DNA of 64,000 nt from Streptomyces sp. AM 2-1-1 (lineage in GTDB: Bacteria; Actinomycetota; Actinomycetes; Streptomycetales; Streptomycetaceae), in contig NZ_CP119147.1 in NCBI RefSeq assembly GCF_029167645.1, positions 3,410,001 through 3,474,000 on the forward strand. Direction: 5' to 3'. Numbering within the stretch: the first letter of the stretch is position 1; every line of letters begins with the position of its first letter. Positions 51,913 to 60,901 of the stretch are shown here, piece by piece. Under the pieces are notes generated by a model that saw only the letters and a program-made list of their open reading frames with translations, did no database searches and had not been told where the DNA came from. A program made the translations under genes and the position numbers.

Positions 51913-52592
51913 CGGTCCTCACCCCGCACCAGCACCCTGACCCGGCCGACGTGACGCCGGACGACCCGTGCGGCCTCCTCGGCGTCGCCCGAGCGGATGG
52001 CGTCCAACAGCTCGCTGTGCTCGGTGATGTTGGCGGCGATCCGGTCGGGGTGCGCCTCCAGCACGGCCACCCCCATTCTCAACTGCCGGTCGCGTAGCTG
52101 GTCGTAGAGGCGGGAGAGGATCTGATTGCCGGCGTTGCGCACGATCTCGGCGTGGAAGCAGCGGTCGGCGACCGACACCGCGGCCAGGTCCCCGTCCCGG
52201 GCGAGGGCGCTCTGCTCGGCGAGCAGCTCGTCGAGCCGGGCGATCAGCCGCGGAGACGCCGGGACGGCCTTGCGGGCGGCGAACTCCTCGACGAGCAGGC
52301 GGGTTTCGACGACGTCGGCGATCTCCTGGGCGGAGACGGCGAGGACGAGTGCGCCCTTCTTGGGGTAGAGCTTGATCAGCCCTTCCACTTCGAGGCGGAG
52401 CAGCGCCTCGCGCACGGGCGTCCGGGAGACGCCGACCGCCACCGCGAGGTCGCCCTCGGTGAGGAGCGTCCCCCCTTCGTAACGGCGCTCCAGCACCGCC
52501 TCCTTGATGTGGGAGTAGACGCGTTCGGCGGCGGGAGGCGGTTTGGGCCCCGTCCGGCGGGCGGCGGGGGAAGCGGGAGGCGCGGCAGGCAT
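51909..52592 (-). CDS. GntR-family (FadR/VanR-type) transcriptional regulator
   Basis: A 227-residue regulator. The N-terminal winged helix (about 20-90) carries VYSHIKEAVLERRYEGGTLL, TEGDLAVAVGVSRTPVREALLRL and YPKKGALVLAV. The C-terminal FCD domain (about 95-220) carries the metal-binding pattern RCFHAEIVRNAGN and EHSELLDAIRSGDAEEAA. FCD regulators typically sense organic acids. Its stop overlaps the MFS start by four bases (ATGA). The ATG at 52592 is six bases after TATGCT, so the transcript is probably leaderless. A GTG at 52598 is the alternative. Confidence 0.87.
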   Translation of the reverse strand: MPAAPPASPAARRTGPKPPPAAERVYSHIKEAVLERRYEGGTLLTEGDLAVAVGVSRTPVREALLRLEVEGLIKLYPKKGALVLAVSAQEIADVVETRLLVEEFAARKAVPASPRLIARLDELLAEQSALARDGDLAAVSVADRCFHAEIVRNAGNQILSRLYDQLRDRQLRMGVAVLEAHPDRIAANITEHSELLDAIRSGDAEEAARVVRRHVGRVRVLVRGEDR

Positions 52593-52598
52593 GCACAC

Positions 52599-52604
52599 AG
52601 CATA
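52599..52604 (-). promoter_or_regulatory. -10 element of GntR-MFS operon
   Basis: TATGCT on the minus strand is followed after six bases by the GntR ATG, the same geometry as the trpS leader, so a leaderless mRNA is likely. The AT-rich TGTTGTATCTATG around it may also be the GntR operator. Confidence 0.45.
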
Positions 52605-52856
52605 GATACAACAGATGCGCGAGGTGGAAGCCGTCCAAGATCCGGACGCCCCACCCCGTTCTCGTCACGCTCTCGTACCAGCCGATACCACCCGCCCCAG
52701 GAGTTACCGGACGGACCATTCCCGCGCGCTACGATGCACCGCTCCACAGGCGTCCAAACTCGCCCCGGCATCAGCACATCCAAGCGGCCGTCCCAGGAGT
52801 CTCACCATCAGCGGCTCCCATGGAGCCGCATTCCAGTGGCATTTGGAGCGTTTACC

Positions 52857-53756
52857 TTGAAAATCCGCATGACGGGCATTCGTCGCACCTCCGTCGCGGC
52901 CACCGTCACCCTGACGGCCGGTGCCGTCATCGCCGGTGGGGCGCTCGCCTCCACCGCGCAGGCGGCCACGATCCCCACGCCCACCGTCGTCGCGCCCGGC
53001 GGCTTCGTGATGAACAACGCCAACGCCGCGACGCTCTACTCCAAGGGCGCCGACACCCGCCGGCCGACCGGCTCCACCACCAAGATCATGACCGCCAAGG
53101 TGGTGCTGGCACAGAAGAACCTCAACCTGAACAGCACCGTCACGATCCAGAAGGCGTACAGCGACTACATCGTCGCCAAAGGCGCCTCCTCCGCGCACCT
53201 GATCGTCGGCGACAAGGTCACCGTGCGGCAGCTGCTGTACGGCCTGATGCTGCCGTCCGGCTGCGACGCCGCGTACGCGCTGGCCGACAAGTTCGGGGTC
53301 GGTACGACCCGCGCCGCCCGGGTGAAGTCCTTCCTCGGCAAGATGAACGCCGACGCGAAGACCCTCGGCCTGAAGAACACGCACTTCGACTCGTTCGACG
53401 GCATAAGCAATGGCTCGAACTACTCGACCCCGCGCGACCTGACGAAGATCGCCAGCAGTGCCATGAAGAACAGCACCTTCCGCGCCCTCGTCAAGACGAC
53501 GTCGACGAAGCAGAAGGTGACCACGAAGAGCGGTGGCTACCGCTACATGTCGTGGACCAACACCAACAAGCTGCTGAGCAGTTACAGCGGCATGATCGGT
53601 GTCAAGACCGGTTCCGGCAGCAACGCGAAGTACTGCCTGGTCTTCGCCGCGACCCGCAACGGCAAGACGGTCATCGGCGCTGTCCTGGCGTCCACGTCCG
53701 AGGCGACGAGGACGACCGACGTGAAGAAGCTCCTGGACTACGGTTTCAAGAAGTAA
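52857..53756 (+). CDS. DD-transpeptidase/carboxypeptidase of the Streptomyces K15 type (S11)
   Basis: A 299-residue exported penicillin-binding protein. TTG 52857 has GGAG eight bases upstream; an ATG 12 bases later is worse placed. Signal peptide residues 1-36 end TAQA. Active-site motifs are Ser73-Thr-Thr-Lys76 (GSTTKIM), Ser134-Gly-Cys136 (LPSGCDAAY) and Lys250-Thr-Gly252 (IGVKTGSG). Cys in place of the usual Asn of SxN, together with the KVVLAQ and VRQLLYGLMLPSG segments, matches the structurally known Streptomyces K15 DD-transpeptidase almost word for word. It cleaves or transfers D-Ala-D-Ala peptidoglycan stems in the periplasm-like space. Confidence 0.93.
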   Translation: MKIRMTGIRRTSVAATVTLTAGAVIAGGALASTAQAATIPTPTVVAPGGFVMNNANAATLYSKGADTRRPTGSTTKIMTAKVVLAQKNLNLNSTVTIQKAYSDYIVAKGASSAHLIVGDKVTVRQLLYGLMLPSGCDAAYALADKFGVGTTRAARVKSFLGKMNADAKTLGLKNTHFDSFDGISNGSNYSTPRDLTKIASSAMKNSTFRALVKTTSTKQKVTTKSGGYRYMSWTNTNKLLSSYSGMIGVKTGSGSNAKYCLVFAATRNGKTVIGAVLASTSEATRTTDVKKLLDYGFKK

Positions 53757-53768
53757 CCCGCACCACCG

Positions 53769-53809
53769 AAGGGGCCCGGACCGCGCGCGCTCCGCGCACC
53801 GGGCCCCTT
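53769..53809. terminator. terminator hairpin after K15-like gene
   Basis: Arms AAGGGGCCCGG (53769-53779) and CCGGGCCCCTT (53799-53809) pair perfectly over a 19-base loop, followed by CCCCTGTTCC. Confidence 0.65.
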
Positions 53810-53879
53810 CCCCTGTTCCGTCCCACCCGTTGTTCCGTCCCACCCGTCGACGACCCTTGTCCGAAAGGGCCTCCCACAC

Positions 53880-55907
53880 GTGACCCCTCTCTCCCGCGTA
53901 CGCCTGCGCACGGTCGCCGCCGTATCCGTCGCGGCGACCTCCTGCACGCTGCTCTCCGCCGTCGGCGCCACACCGGCGGCAGCGGCCGCGGTGGCCTGCA
54001 AGACCAACTACTTCACGCGCACCTACTACGCGAACACCACGTTCGCCGGTACGCCGAAGAAGACCGACTGCGACAACGCGATGGACCAGAACTGGGGCAC
54101 CGACGCGCCCCTGCCCGGTCTGCCGAAGGACAACTTCGCCGTCCGGTACTCCGTCACCCGCGACTTCGGTTCCGGCGGGCCCTTCACCTTCGCCGCCTCG
54201 GCGCGCGACGGCGTCCGGGTCTACCTCGACGGCGTACGGAAGATCGACATCTGGAAGAACGGCTCGGCCACCGTGGCGAAGTCGGTCAACCTCACCGTCC
54301 CGTCCGGCAAACACACCCTGCGCGTGGACTACGTGAACTGGACCGGCGCCGCCAACGTGAAGTTCGCCTACGCGCCCCGCACCTCGGCGACGGTCGACAA
54401 GGTCGGGCCGCGCACCCCGACCGGTGTGAAGGCCGTCCACGACACCGCGTCCGGCAAGGTGAGGATGACCTATCCGGCGAGCGTGGAGATGGACCTGGCC
54501 GGCTACCGGATCTACCGCCGCCCGGCCGGCACCACCACGTACACCCTCGTCGCCTCGGGCGGAGCCACCGGCTACACCGGTCTCAACCCCGTGCCGGGCA
54601 TCACCTATTACTACGAGGTCCGGGCCGTCGACAAGGCCGGCAACGTCTCCACCGGTTCGGCCGACGTCCCCGTGGTCTCGCCGCTCATGACCACGCCCAC
54701 CGGCCTCGCGGCGACGGGCACGGACACCGGCATCACCGTGACCTGGAAGCCGGTGGCGGGCGCGACCCGCTACCTGCTGAACCGCAGCGGCGCCGGTACC
54801 GCCACCACCGTGTCGGTGACCGGCACCTCCTTCCACGACACCGCGGTCGCCCGGTCCGTCCCGTGGCAGTACCGCGTGGCCGCCGTGGACGGCGCGGGCC
54901 GCACCTCGGCCTACACCCCCGCGACCGACACCGCCGCCTCCGCACACCGCACGGTCGCCGCCCCGCACAGCCTGACGGCGGTCGCCGCCACGTCCTCCGT
55001 GACGCTCTCCTGGCTCCGGGCGACGACGGACGGCGCCGTCGCCGGGTACCACGTCTACCGCTCCACGAAGCTGCCCGTCGACACCGGGGCGGCGCCCGTC
55101 GCCGACGTCGTCTCCTCGACCCTTCTCGCGGACGGCAGCCGCCGGTTCACCTGGCGGGACGACCATCCGGTCGGCAGCACCACCTACCACTACGTGGTCA
55201 AGGCCTTCGACTCCACCGGCAAGGAGTCCGCGGCCGCGGCCGCCGTCAGCGCCACGACCCCCGAGGAGGACCTCACGCCCCCGGCGCCGGTCACCGGCCT
55301 GACCGCGGAGGCGACCGACTACGGCGTCGAGCTGCGCTGGAAGAACGGCGGGGAGTCCGACATCGTGCGCCAGCGGGTGCTGATCGGGGAACTGGTCACC
55401 GACGAGGAGGAAGGCGCCTCGGTCTGCTACGCGCTCACCTCCGCGTACGTCGGCCCCACCGTCGCCTCCTACCGGGACGTCCGGCTGCCCGACGGTGAGG
55501 AGCGCTGCTACTTCGTCGACGTCGAGGACGGCTCCGGCAACCACAGCATGGTGGACCCCGAGGCCAACCCCGTCGTGGTCGTCACCGAGCGGGACCTGAC
55601 GCCCACCGTCGAGACCCCCGCGGGCTCCCCCGTCACCGTCACCGGCGAGGTCGGCGCCACCGGCGGCGTGCGGCTCACCTGGCAGCCGGTCACCGGCGCG
55701 ACCGGCTACACCGTCGAGCGCTGGAACCCGGCCACCGGCGCCTACGCACCGGTACCGGACGCCGTGTCGCCGTACGCCGCCACCTCCGTCACCGACCGCA
55801 CCGCCGCCGCGGGCACCACGCACTTCTACCGCGTGAGCGCCCTCTACGCGGACGGCCCCGCCTCGGTCCCGGGCACCGCCCAGGTGGTGCTCCCGCCGGC
55901 CGCGTGA
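53880..55907 (+). CDS. secreted PA14-like and fibronectin type III repeat protein
   Basis: A 675-residue exported protein. Signal peptide residues 1-36 (VAAVSVAATSCTLLSAVGA, cut near PAAAAA). A PA14-like beta domain follows (about 40-175): AVRYSVTRDFGSGGPFTFAA, DGVRVYLDGVRKIDIW and HTLRVDYVNWTG. Then come four to five fibronectin type III repeats (about 180-670), with MDLAGYRIYRRPAG, TYYYEVRAVDKAGN and TYHYVVKAFDSTGKES. PA14 domains commonly bind carbohydrate. No catalytic domain or cell-wall anchor is evident, so it is probably released. GTG 53880 has GAAAGGG upstream. Confidence 0.82.
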   Translation: MTPLSRVRLRTVAAVSVAATSCTLLSAVGATPAAAAAVACKTNYFTRTYYANTTFAGTPKKTDCDNAMDQNWGTDAPLPGLPKDNFAVRYSVTRDFGSGGPFTFAASARDGVRVYLDGVRKIDIWKNGSATVAKSVNLTVPSGKHTLRVDYVNWTGAANVKFAYAPRTSATVDKVGPRTPTGVKAVHDTASGKVRMTYPASVEMDLAGYRIYRRPAGTTTYTLVASGGATGYTGLNPVPGITYYYEVRAVDKAGNVSTGSADVPVVSPLMTTPTGLAATGTDTGITVTWKPVAGATRYLLNRSGAGTATTVSVTGTSFHDTAVARSVPWQYRVAAVDGAGRTSAYTPATDTAASAHRTVAAPHSLTAVAATSSVTLSWLRATTDGAVAGYHVYRSTKLPVDTGAAPVADVVSSTLLADGSRRFTWRDDHPVGSTTYHYVVKAFDSTGKESAAAAAVSATTPEEDLTPPAPVTGLTAEATDYGVELRWKNGGESDIVRQRVLIGELVTDEEEGASVCYALTSAYVGPTVASYRDVRLPDGEERCYFVDVEDGSGNHSMVDPEANPVVVVTERDLTPTVETPAGSPVTVTGEVGATGGVRLTWQPVTGATGYTVERWNPATGAYAPVPDAVSPYAATSVTDRTAAAGTTHFYRVSALYADGPASVPGTAQVVLPPAA

Positions 55908-55920
55908 GCTGATCACCGGA

Positions 55921-55974
55921 GGGCACGAGCGCCGGGCCCCGCGCGGAGGATCGCGCGGGGCCCGGCGCGTGCCC
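55921..55974. terminator. very strong bidirectional hairpin
   Basis: Two arms of about 23 bases (around 55921-55945 and 55952-55974), both including CGCCGGGCCCCGCGCG-type sequence, pair with only a two-base bulge. It lies between the convergent FN3 protein and amylase genes. Confidence 0.75.
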
Positions 55975-56010
55975 GCCCGGGCCGCACCGCTGCGCCCGGC
56001 CTTCGACCGG

Positions 56011-57705
56011 TCAGTCCCCGACCGCCCGGTCCGGGTCGTCCAGCGGGGTGTTCACCCGGAGCCAGCGGTAGCCGTACGGCTCCAGCGCGACGTCGAGCCG
56101 CCCGCCGGCCGCCGCCTTCACGCCGTCCCCGTCGGCCAGGTCGGTGAGCAGCCGGCCGCCCCGCAGCCCGGGGACCTCCAGGGTCGTGGTGAGCTGGCGG
56201 CCGGAGAAGTTGTGCACGGCCAGCACCGCCCCTTCCGGCAGCGAGCTCAGGTGCGCCAGTACGCCCGGCTCGTCGGTGTCGAGCACCTCGCAGTGGCCCC
56301 AGGCGAGTTCGGGTGCGTCGCGGTACCGCTCGATCAGGGCGCGCATCCGGGAGAACGGCGAGCCGGGGTCGCGCGTCTGGTCGTGCACGTTGACCCGCTT
56401 GGGGCCGAAGGCGCCCTCCACCACCGGGTTCGGCAGTTCGGCATCCTCCGCGCGGGTGAAGCCGCCGCCCTTGTCCGGCGTCCACTGCATGGGGGTCCGC
56501 ACCGCCTGGCGGCCGGGTGCGGCGAGGTTCTCCCCCATCCCGATCTCCTCGCCGTAGAAGAGCACGGGGGTTCCCGGGAGGGTGAGCAGCAGGCTGTAGG
56601 CCAGTTCCACGCGGCGCTGGTCGCCGTCGACCATCGGCGGCAGCCTGCGGCGCAGCCCCCGGTCGTAGAGCTGCATGTCCTTCTCCGGGCCGAACGCGGC
56701 GAAGACCTCGGCGCGCTCGTCGTCGTCGAGCTTGTCGAGCGTCAGCTCGTCGTGGTTGCGGACGAAGGTCGCCCAGCGCGCGTCGCGCGGCGGCACCGGG
56801 CGCTCACGCAGCGCGGACGCCAGGGGCCCGGCGTCCTCCCGGGCCATCGACAGGTACATCTGCTGCATGCCGATGAAGTCGAAGCAGAGGGTCAGCTCGT
56901 CGCCCTCGCCGGCCTCGGCGCCGCCGAAGAACCGGGCGGTGTCCTCGTACGGCAGGTTCACCTCGCCCAGCAGGATCGCCTCGCCGTTGCGGCGGCCGAG
57001 GAAGGCCCGTAGGTCGGCGAGGTACGCGTGCGGGTCGGGGAGGTCGCCGGCGTCCGGCTGCCCGTCGGTCTCCAGCAGGAAGGGGACCGCGTCGACGCGG
57101 AAGCCGGACAGCCCGAGCTCCGTCCAGAAGCCCATGATCCGGGCTATCTCGTCCCGCACGGCCGGGTTGGCCACGTTGAGGTCGGGCTGCTGCTTGTAGA
57201 AGCGGTGCAGGTAGTACTGCTCGGTCGCCTCGTCGTACTCCCAGACGCTCTTCTCCTCGTCGGGGAAGACCACTCCCTGCGGCCCGTCCTCGGGCGGGGT
57301 GTCGCACCAGACGTACCAGTCGCGGTGGGCGGAGTCGCGGCTGGAGCGGGCGTCCAGGAACCAGGGGTGGTGGTCGGAGGTGTGGTTGACCACCAGGTCG
57401 GCGATGACCCGGATGCCCCGGTCACGGGCGGTCCGCACGAACTCGGTGAAGTCGCCGAGGGTGCCGAGCCGGGGGTCGACGCCGTAGAAGTCGGTGATGT
57501 CGTAACCGTCGTCGCGCTCCCGGGTCGGATAGAAGGGCATCAGCCACACGCAGGTGACGCCGAGGCGCACCAGGTGGTCGATCCGCTGGGTCAGTCCGGC
57601 GAAGTCACCGATTCCGTCGCCGTTGCCGTCCTGGTAGGTCTCCACGTCCAGGCAGTAGACGACGGCGTTCTTCCACCACACGTCGGAGGTACGGGTCAGC
57701 CTCAT
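56011..57705 (-). CDS. GH13 alpha-amylase-family protein (trehalose synthase-like)
   Basis: A 564-residue glycoside hydrolase. It starts MRLTRTSDVWWKNAVVYCLD and contains conserved GH13 regions: VIADLVVNHTSDHHPWF, SGFRVDAVPFLLE with the nucleophile Asp near 205, ILLGEVN with the acid Glu, and FVRNHDELT with the third Asp. Start and length are close to the trehalose-synthase/sucrose-hydrolase-like branch. A beta domain ends it. Its ATG overlaps the stop of the LLM gene in ATGA, with GGGAGAG as the binding site. It could act in trehalose or alpha-glucan metabolism, in the cytoplasm. Confidence 0.85.
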   Translation of the reverse strand: MRLTRTSDVWWKNAVVYCLDVETYQDGNGDGIGDFAGLTQRIDHLVRLGVTCVWLMPFYPTRERDDGYDITDFYGVDPRLGTLGDFTEFVRTARDRGIRVIADLVVNHTSDHHPWFLDARSSRDSAHRDWYVWCDTPPEDGPQGVVFPDEEKSVWEYDEATEQYYLHRFYKQQPDLNVANPAVRDEIARIMGFWTELGLSGFRVDAVPFLLETDGQPDAGDLPDPHAYLADLRAFLGRRNGEAILLGEVNLPYEDTARFFGGAEAGEGDELTLCFDFIGMQQMYLSMAREDAGPLASALRERPVPPRDARWATFVRNHDELTLDKLDDDERAEVFAAFGPEKDMQLYDRGLRRRLPPMVDGDQRRVELAYSLLLTLPGTPVLFYGEEIGMGENLAAPGRQAVRTPMQWTPDKGGGFTRAEDAELPNPVVEGAFGPKRVNVHDQTRDPGSPFSRMRALIERYRDAPELAWGHCEVLDTDEPGVLAHLSSLPEGAVLAVHNFSGRQLTTTLEVPGLRGGRLLTDLADGDGVKAAAGGRLDVALEPYGYRWLRVNTPLDDPDRAVGD

Positions 57706-58700
57706 CGGTTCTCTCCCGCCACGGCCGGAGCGGGCGTGGTGACGTCGAGGCGCGGCAGCACCTTCTCGCCGAACGCGTCGATGAAACCGCTCTGTTCGAC
57801 GCCCACGTGGTGCAGCATGACCGTGTCGAACCCGAGATCGGCGTACTCCTGCAGCCAGGCGGCGTGCTGACCGAGGTCGGCCGAGACGTTGACGCTCTCG
57901 GCGACCCGCTCGGGCGTGACGTGCTCGCTGACGCTGTCGAAGAGCTCGGCGGAGTCGAGGTCCCAGCTCGCGGGCGCCCCGTGCACGTTGGTGCGCCACT
58001 GCTCGTGCGCGAGGGCGAGCGCCTTGTCCGGGTCGGGGTCCCAGCTGAGGTGCGTCTGGAGGTGGAGCGGGCCGGTGCCGCCCGCCGAGCGGTAGGCGTC
58101 CACGATCCCCCGCAGCGTCGCGTGCGGGGCGTTGACGGTGATGAGGCCGTCCGCCCACTCGGCGCACCACCGCGCGGTCTCCTCGCTGCACGCGGCGCCG
58201 ATCAGCGGCGGCACGGCCTCGGGAAGGGTCCAGAGCCGGGCCCGGTCCACGGTCACCAGCCCGTCGTGGCTGACCTCCTCGCCGTGCAGCAGCGCCCGGA
58301 TGATGTCGACGCACTCCCGCAGCCGGGCGTTGCGGATCTCCTTGCGCGGCCAGCCGCCGCCCGTGATGTGCTCGTTGGAGGCCTCGCCGCTGCCCAGGGC
58401 GGCCCAGAAGCGGCCCGGGTACATCGCGGCGAGACTGCCGATGGCCTGCGCGACGATCGCCGGGTGGTAGCGCTGCCCCGGGGCGTTGACGACACCCAGC
58501 GGGATGGTGTCGGTGGCCTGGAGGGCGGCGCCCAGCCAGGACCAGGCGAAACCGGACTCGCCCTGCCGGACGCTCCAGGGCGAGAAGTGGTCGGAGCACA
58601 TGGCGGCGGTGAAGCCCGCCTGTTCGGCGCGGACGACGGCTGCCAGCAGATCGGCGGGGGGCACCTGCTCGTGCGATGCGTGGAATCCGTAGACAGTCAT
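57702..58700 (-). CDS. LLM-class flavin oxidoreductase (TIGR03885-like)
   Basis: A 332-residue luciferase-like flavoprotein. It opens MTVYGFHASHEQVPPADLLA, unusual for the class, and contains FTAAMCSDHFSPWS, QRYHPAIVAQAIGSLAAMYP, and the C-terminal DLGFDTVMLHHVGVEQSGFI. These fit, from memory, the TIGR03885 'non-F420 flavinoid oxidoreductase' family, often encoded beside an alpha-amylase, as here by ATGA overlap. Substrate is unknown and a direct biochemical link with the amylase is unexplained. ATG 58700 has no strong ribosome binding site. Confidence 0.82.
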   Translation of the reverse strand: MTVYGFHASHEQVPPADLLAAVVRAEQAGFTAAMCSDHFSPWSVRQGESGFAWSWLGAALQATDTIPLGVVNAPGQRYHPAIVAQAIGSLAAMYPGRFWAALGSGEASNEHITGGGWPRKEIRNARLRECVDIIRALLHGEEVSHDGLVTVDRARLWTLPEAVPPLIGAACSEETARWCAEWADGLITVNAPHATLRGIVDAYRSAGGTGPLHLQTHLSWDPDPDKALALAHEQWRTNVHGAPASWDLDSAELFDSVSEHVTPERVAESVNVSADLGQHAAWLQEYADLGFDTVMLHHVGVEQSGFIDAFGEKVLPRLDVTTPAPAVAGENR

Positions 58701-58808
58701 GGGGCGCGGGTACCCGGGGATGCCCGGATCATCTGCGCAGCGGCCGCTCAGCGGTGCGGGGCGACCGGTTCGCGCCTCCCCGCCGTCGGCCCGGACGCCT
58801 CTCCCGGC

Positions 58809-60695
58809 TCAGCCGACGCGCCGGTGCACCCTCGCCTCCCAGGGCGCGAGGACCAGCCGGCCGGGCTCGGCGGGCAGCGACGGGCCGTTGGCGAGGAGGA
58901 GTTCGGCGCCCTCCCAGCCGGCGAGGCCGTCGGCCCCGCCCGTACCGGCGCCGGACAGGTCCACGGAGACGGTCTCCCCGGTGAAGTTGCCGAGGACCAG
59001 CAGCGTCGTGGGGCCGTGCCGCCGGGTGAACGCGTAGACGCGTTCGTCCTGAGGCAGCAGCATCTGGAACTCACCGTGCACGACCGCCGGTTCGGTGTGG
59101 CGCAGCGCGATCAGCCGGCGGTAGTGGTGGTGGACGGAGTCCGGATCCGCGCGGGCCGCCTCCGCGTTGACCACGACGTGGTCCGGGTTGACCGGCAACC
59201 AGGGGGTCCCCGTGGTGAACCCGGCGTGCGGGGAGGCGTCCCACTGCATGGGGGTACGCGCGTTGTCCCGGCCCATCGCCCGCAGCCCGGGCAGCACGTC
59301 CTCGGGCCGGGCGCCCGCGCGCAGCGCCTCGGCGTAGTGGTGGAGCGATTCGATGTCCCGGAAGTCCTCGATGGTGCGGAACGGGGCGTTGGCCATGCCG
59401 AGCTCCTCGCCCTGGTAGACGTACGGCGTCCCCCGGTGCAGGTGGAGCACGGTGGCGAGCATCGTCGCGGACCGGGTGCGGTGGCGGGGGCCGTCGTCGC
59501 CGAACCGGGAGACCACCCGGGGCTGGTCGTGGTTGTTCCAGTAGAGGCTGTTCCAGCCGACGTCCGCGAGCCCTTCCTGCCAGCGGCCGAGGGACGCCTT
59601 CAGGTCGGTCAGCCGCAGGGGGCGCGGGTCGAACTTGCCGCGCCCGTGGTCGAGTCCGACGTGTTCGAACTGGAACACCATGTCGAGCTCGGCGCGGCGC
59701 GGATCGGTGAAGAGCCGGGCCTGCTCGACGGTCACCCCGGGCATCTCCCCGACGCTGAGCAGCCGCCCCGGGTAGAGGCCGAGCACCTCGCGGTGCATCT
59801 CCTGGAGGTAGTCGTGGATGCGCGGGCCGCAGACGTAGTGCGGCGAGCCGTCGCCGTAGGGACCGTCGCCGGTCAGCGCGCCGTCGGGCAGCGCCGGATC
59901 CTTGGAGAGCAGGTTGACGACGTCCATCCGGAAGCCGTCCACGCCGCGCTCCAGCCACCAGCGCATCATCGCGTACACGGCCTGCCGCACCTCCGGGTTC
60001 TCCCAGTTGAGGTCGGGCTGCCCCGGCGCGAAGAGGTGCAGGTAGTACTCCCCGCTCCTCTCGTCGTACGTCCACGCGGGTCCCGAGAAGAACGAGCCCC
60101 AGTTGTTGGGCTCCCGGCCCTCGCGCGGAGGGCGCCACCAGTACCAGTCGCGCTTGGGGCCGGCGGGATCGCGCGACTCCTGGAACCAGCGGTGCGCGTC
60201 GGAGGTGTGGTTGACCACCAGGTCCATGATCAGTTTCATCCCCCGCCCGTGCACGGCGGCCAGCAGCCGGTCGAAGGCGGCCAGATCGCCGAAGACGGGG
60301 TCGATGTCCTGGTAGTCGCTGATGTCGTAGCCGTTGTCGGCCTGCGGCGAGGGGTACACCGGGGAAAGCCAGATGACGTCGGCTCCCAGGTCGGCGATGT
60401 GGTCCAGCCTGCCGGTGATGCCGTCCAGGTCTCCTATGCCGTCGCCGTCGGAGTCCGCGAAGCTGCGCGGGTAGACCTGGTAGACGACCGCCGACTTCCA
60501 CCAGGCCGCATCCGCGTCACCGGGGGTGTCGCTCCCGGGCGCGGGCCCCGTCCCGTGGCCGGGCGCCGCCCTGTGGCCGGGCGCCGTCCCGTGGCCGGGC
60601 GCCGCCTCGTGGTCGGCCGCCGTCGCGCCCCGGGGCGCCGTCTCTCCGCCGGATGCCGTCCCGCCTCCGGGTGCCGTCCTGCTCTCAGGTCCCAT
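58809..60695 (-). CDS. GH13 alpha-glucosidase (oligo-1,6-glucosidase type)
   Basis: A 628-residue enzyme. A 50-residue N-terminal low-complexity stretch with repeats of APGHG (tandem DNA repeat at about 60545-60605) precedes the catalytic barrel: AAWWKSAVVYQVYPRSFADS, DLVVNHTSDAHRW, GVDGFRMDVVNLLS with nucleophile Asp258, SVGEMPG (acid Glu) and WNNHDQPRVV (third Asp). This is the oligo-1,6-glucosidase/alpha-glucosidase layout of GH13. It removes glucose from the non-reducing ends of alpha-glucans or isomaltose-type sugars. ATG 60695 has GGAGGAG upstream. No signal peptide. It is the second GH13 gene in the cluster, separated from the LLM/amylase pair by 108 bp. Confidence 0.87.
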   Translation of the reverse strand: MGPESRTAPGGGTASGGETAPRGATAADHEAAPGHGTAPGHRAAPGHGTGPAPGSDTPGDADAAWWKSAVVYQVYPRSFADSDGDGIGDLDGITGRLDHIADLGADVIWLSPVYPSPQADNGYDISDYQDIDPVFGDLAAFDRLLAAVHGRGMKLIMDLVVNHTSDAHRWFQESRDPAGPKRDWYWWRPPREGREPNNWGSFFSGPAWTYDERSGEYYLHLFAPGQPDLNWENPEVRQAVYAMMRWWLERGVDGFRMDVVNLLSKDPALPDGALTGDGPYGDGSPHYVCGPRIHDYLQEMHREVLGLYPGRLLSVGEMPGVTVEQARLFTDPRRAELDMVFQFEHVGLDHGRGKFDPRPLRLTDLKASLGRWQEGLADVGWNSLYWNNHDQPRVVSRFGDDGPRHRTRSATMLATVLHLHRGTPYVYQGEELGMANAPFRTIEDFRDIESLHHYAEALRAGARPEDVLPGLRAMGRDNARTPMQWDASPHAGFTTGTPWLPVNPDHVVVNAEAARADPDSVHHHYRRLIALRHTEPAVVHGEFQMLLPQDERVYAFTRRHGPTTLLVLGNFTGETVSVDLSGAGTGGADGLAGWEGAELLLANGPSLPAEPGRLVLAPWEARVHRRVG

Positions 60696-60901
60696 CGCCG
60701 TCTCCTCCGCCTCGGTGCGACAGGGGTCCGGGCCGTGCGGTCCCCCGTTTACCTCTGCCCGGGCAAGGGCGTCCGTAGTGCCCGGCGCACCGCCGGGACT
60801 CCGGGCATGACCGAGGGCCGGACCCGGCTCCCGCGAGCCCGGCCCGGCCCTCCGGCACGGCCACGTCCCACCGCCCGGATCTCCCCGCGGCGGCGAGGGC
60901 G

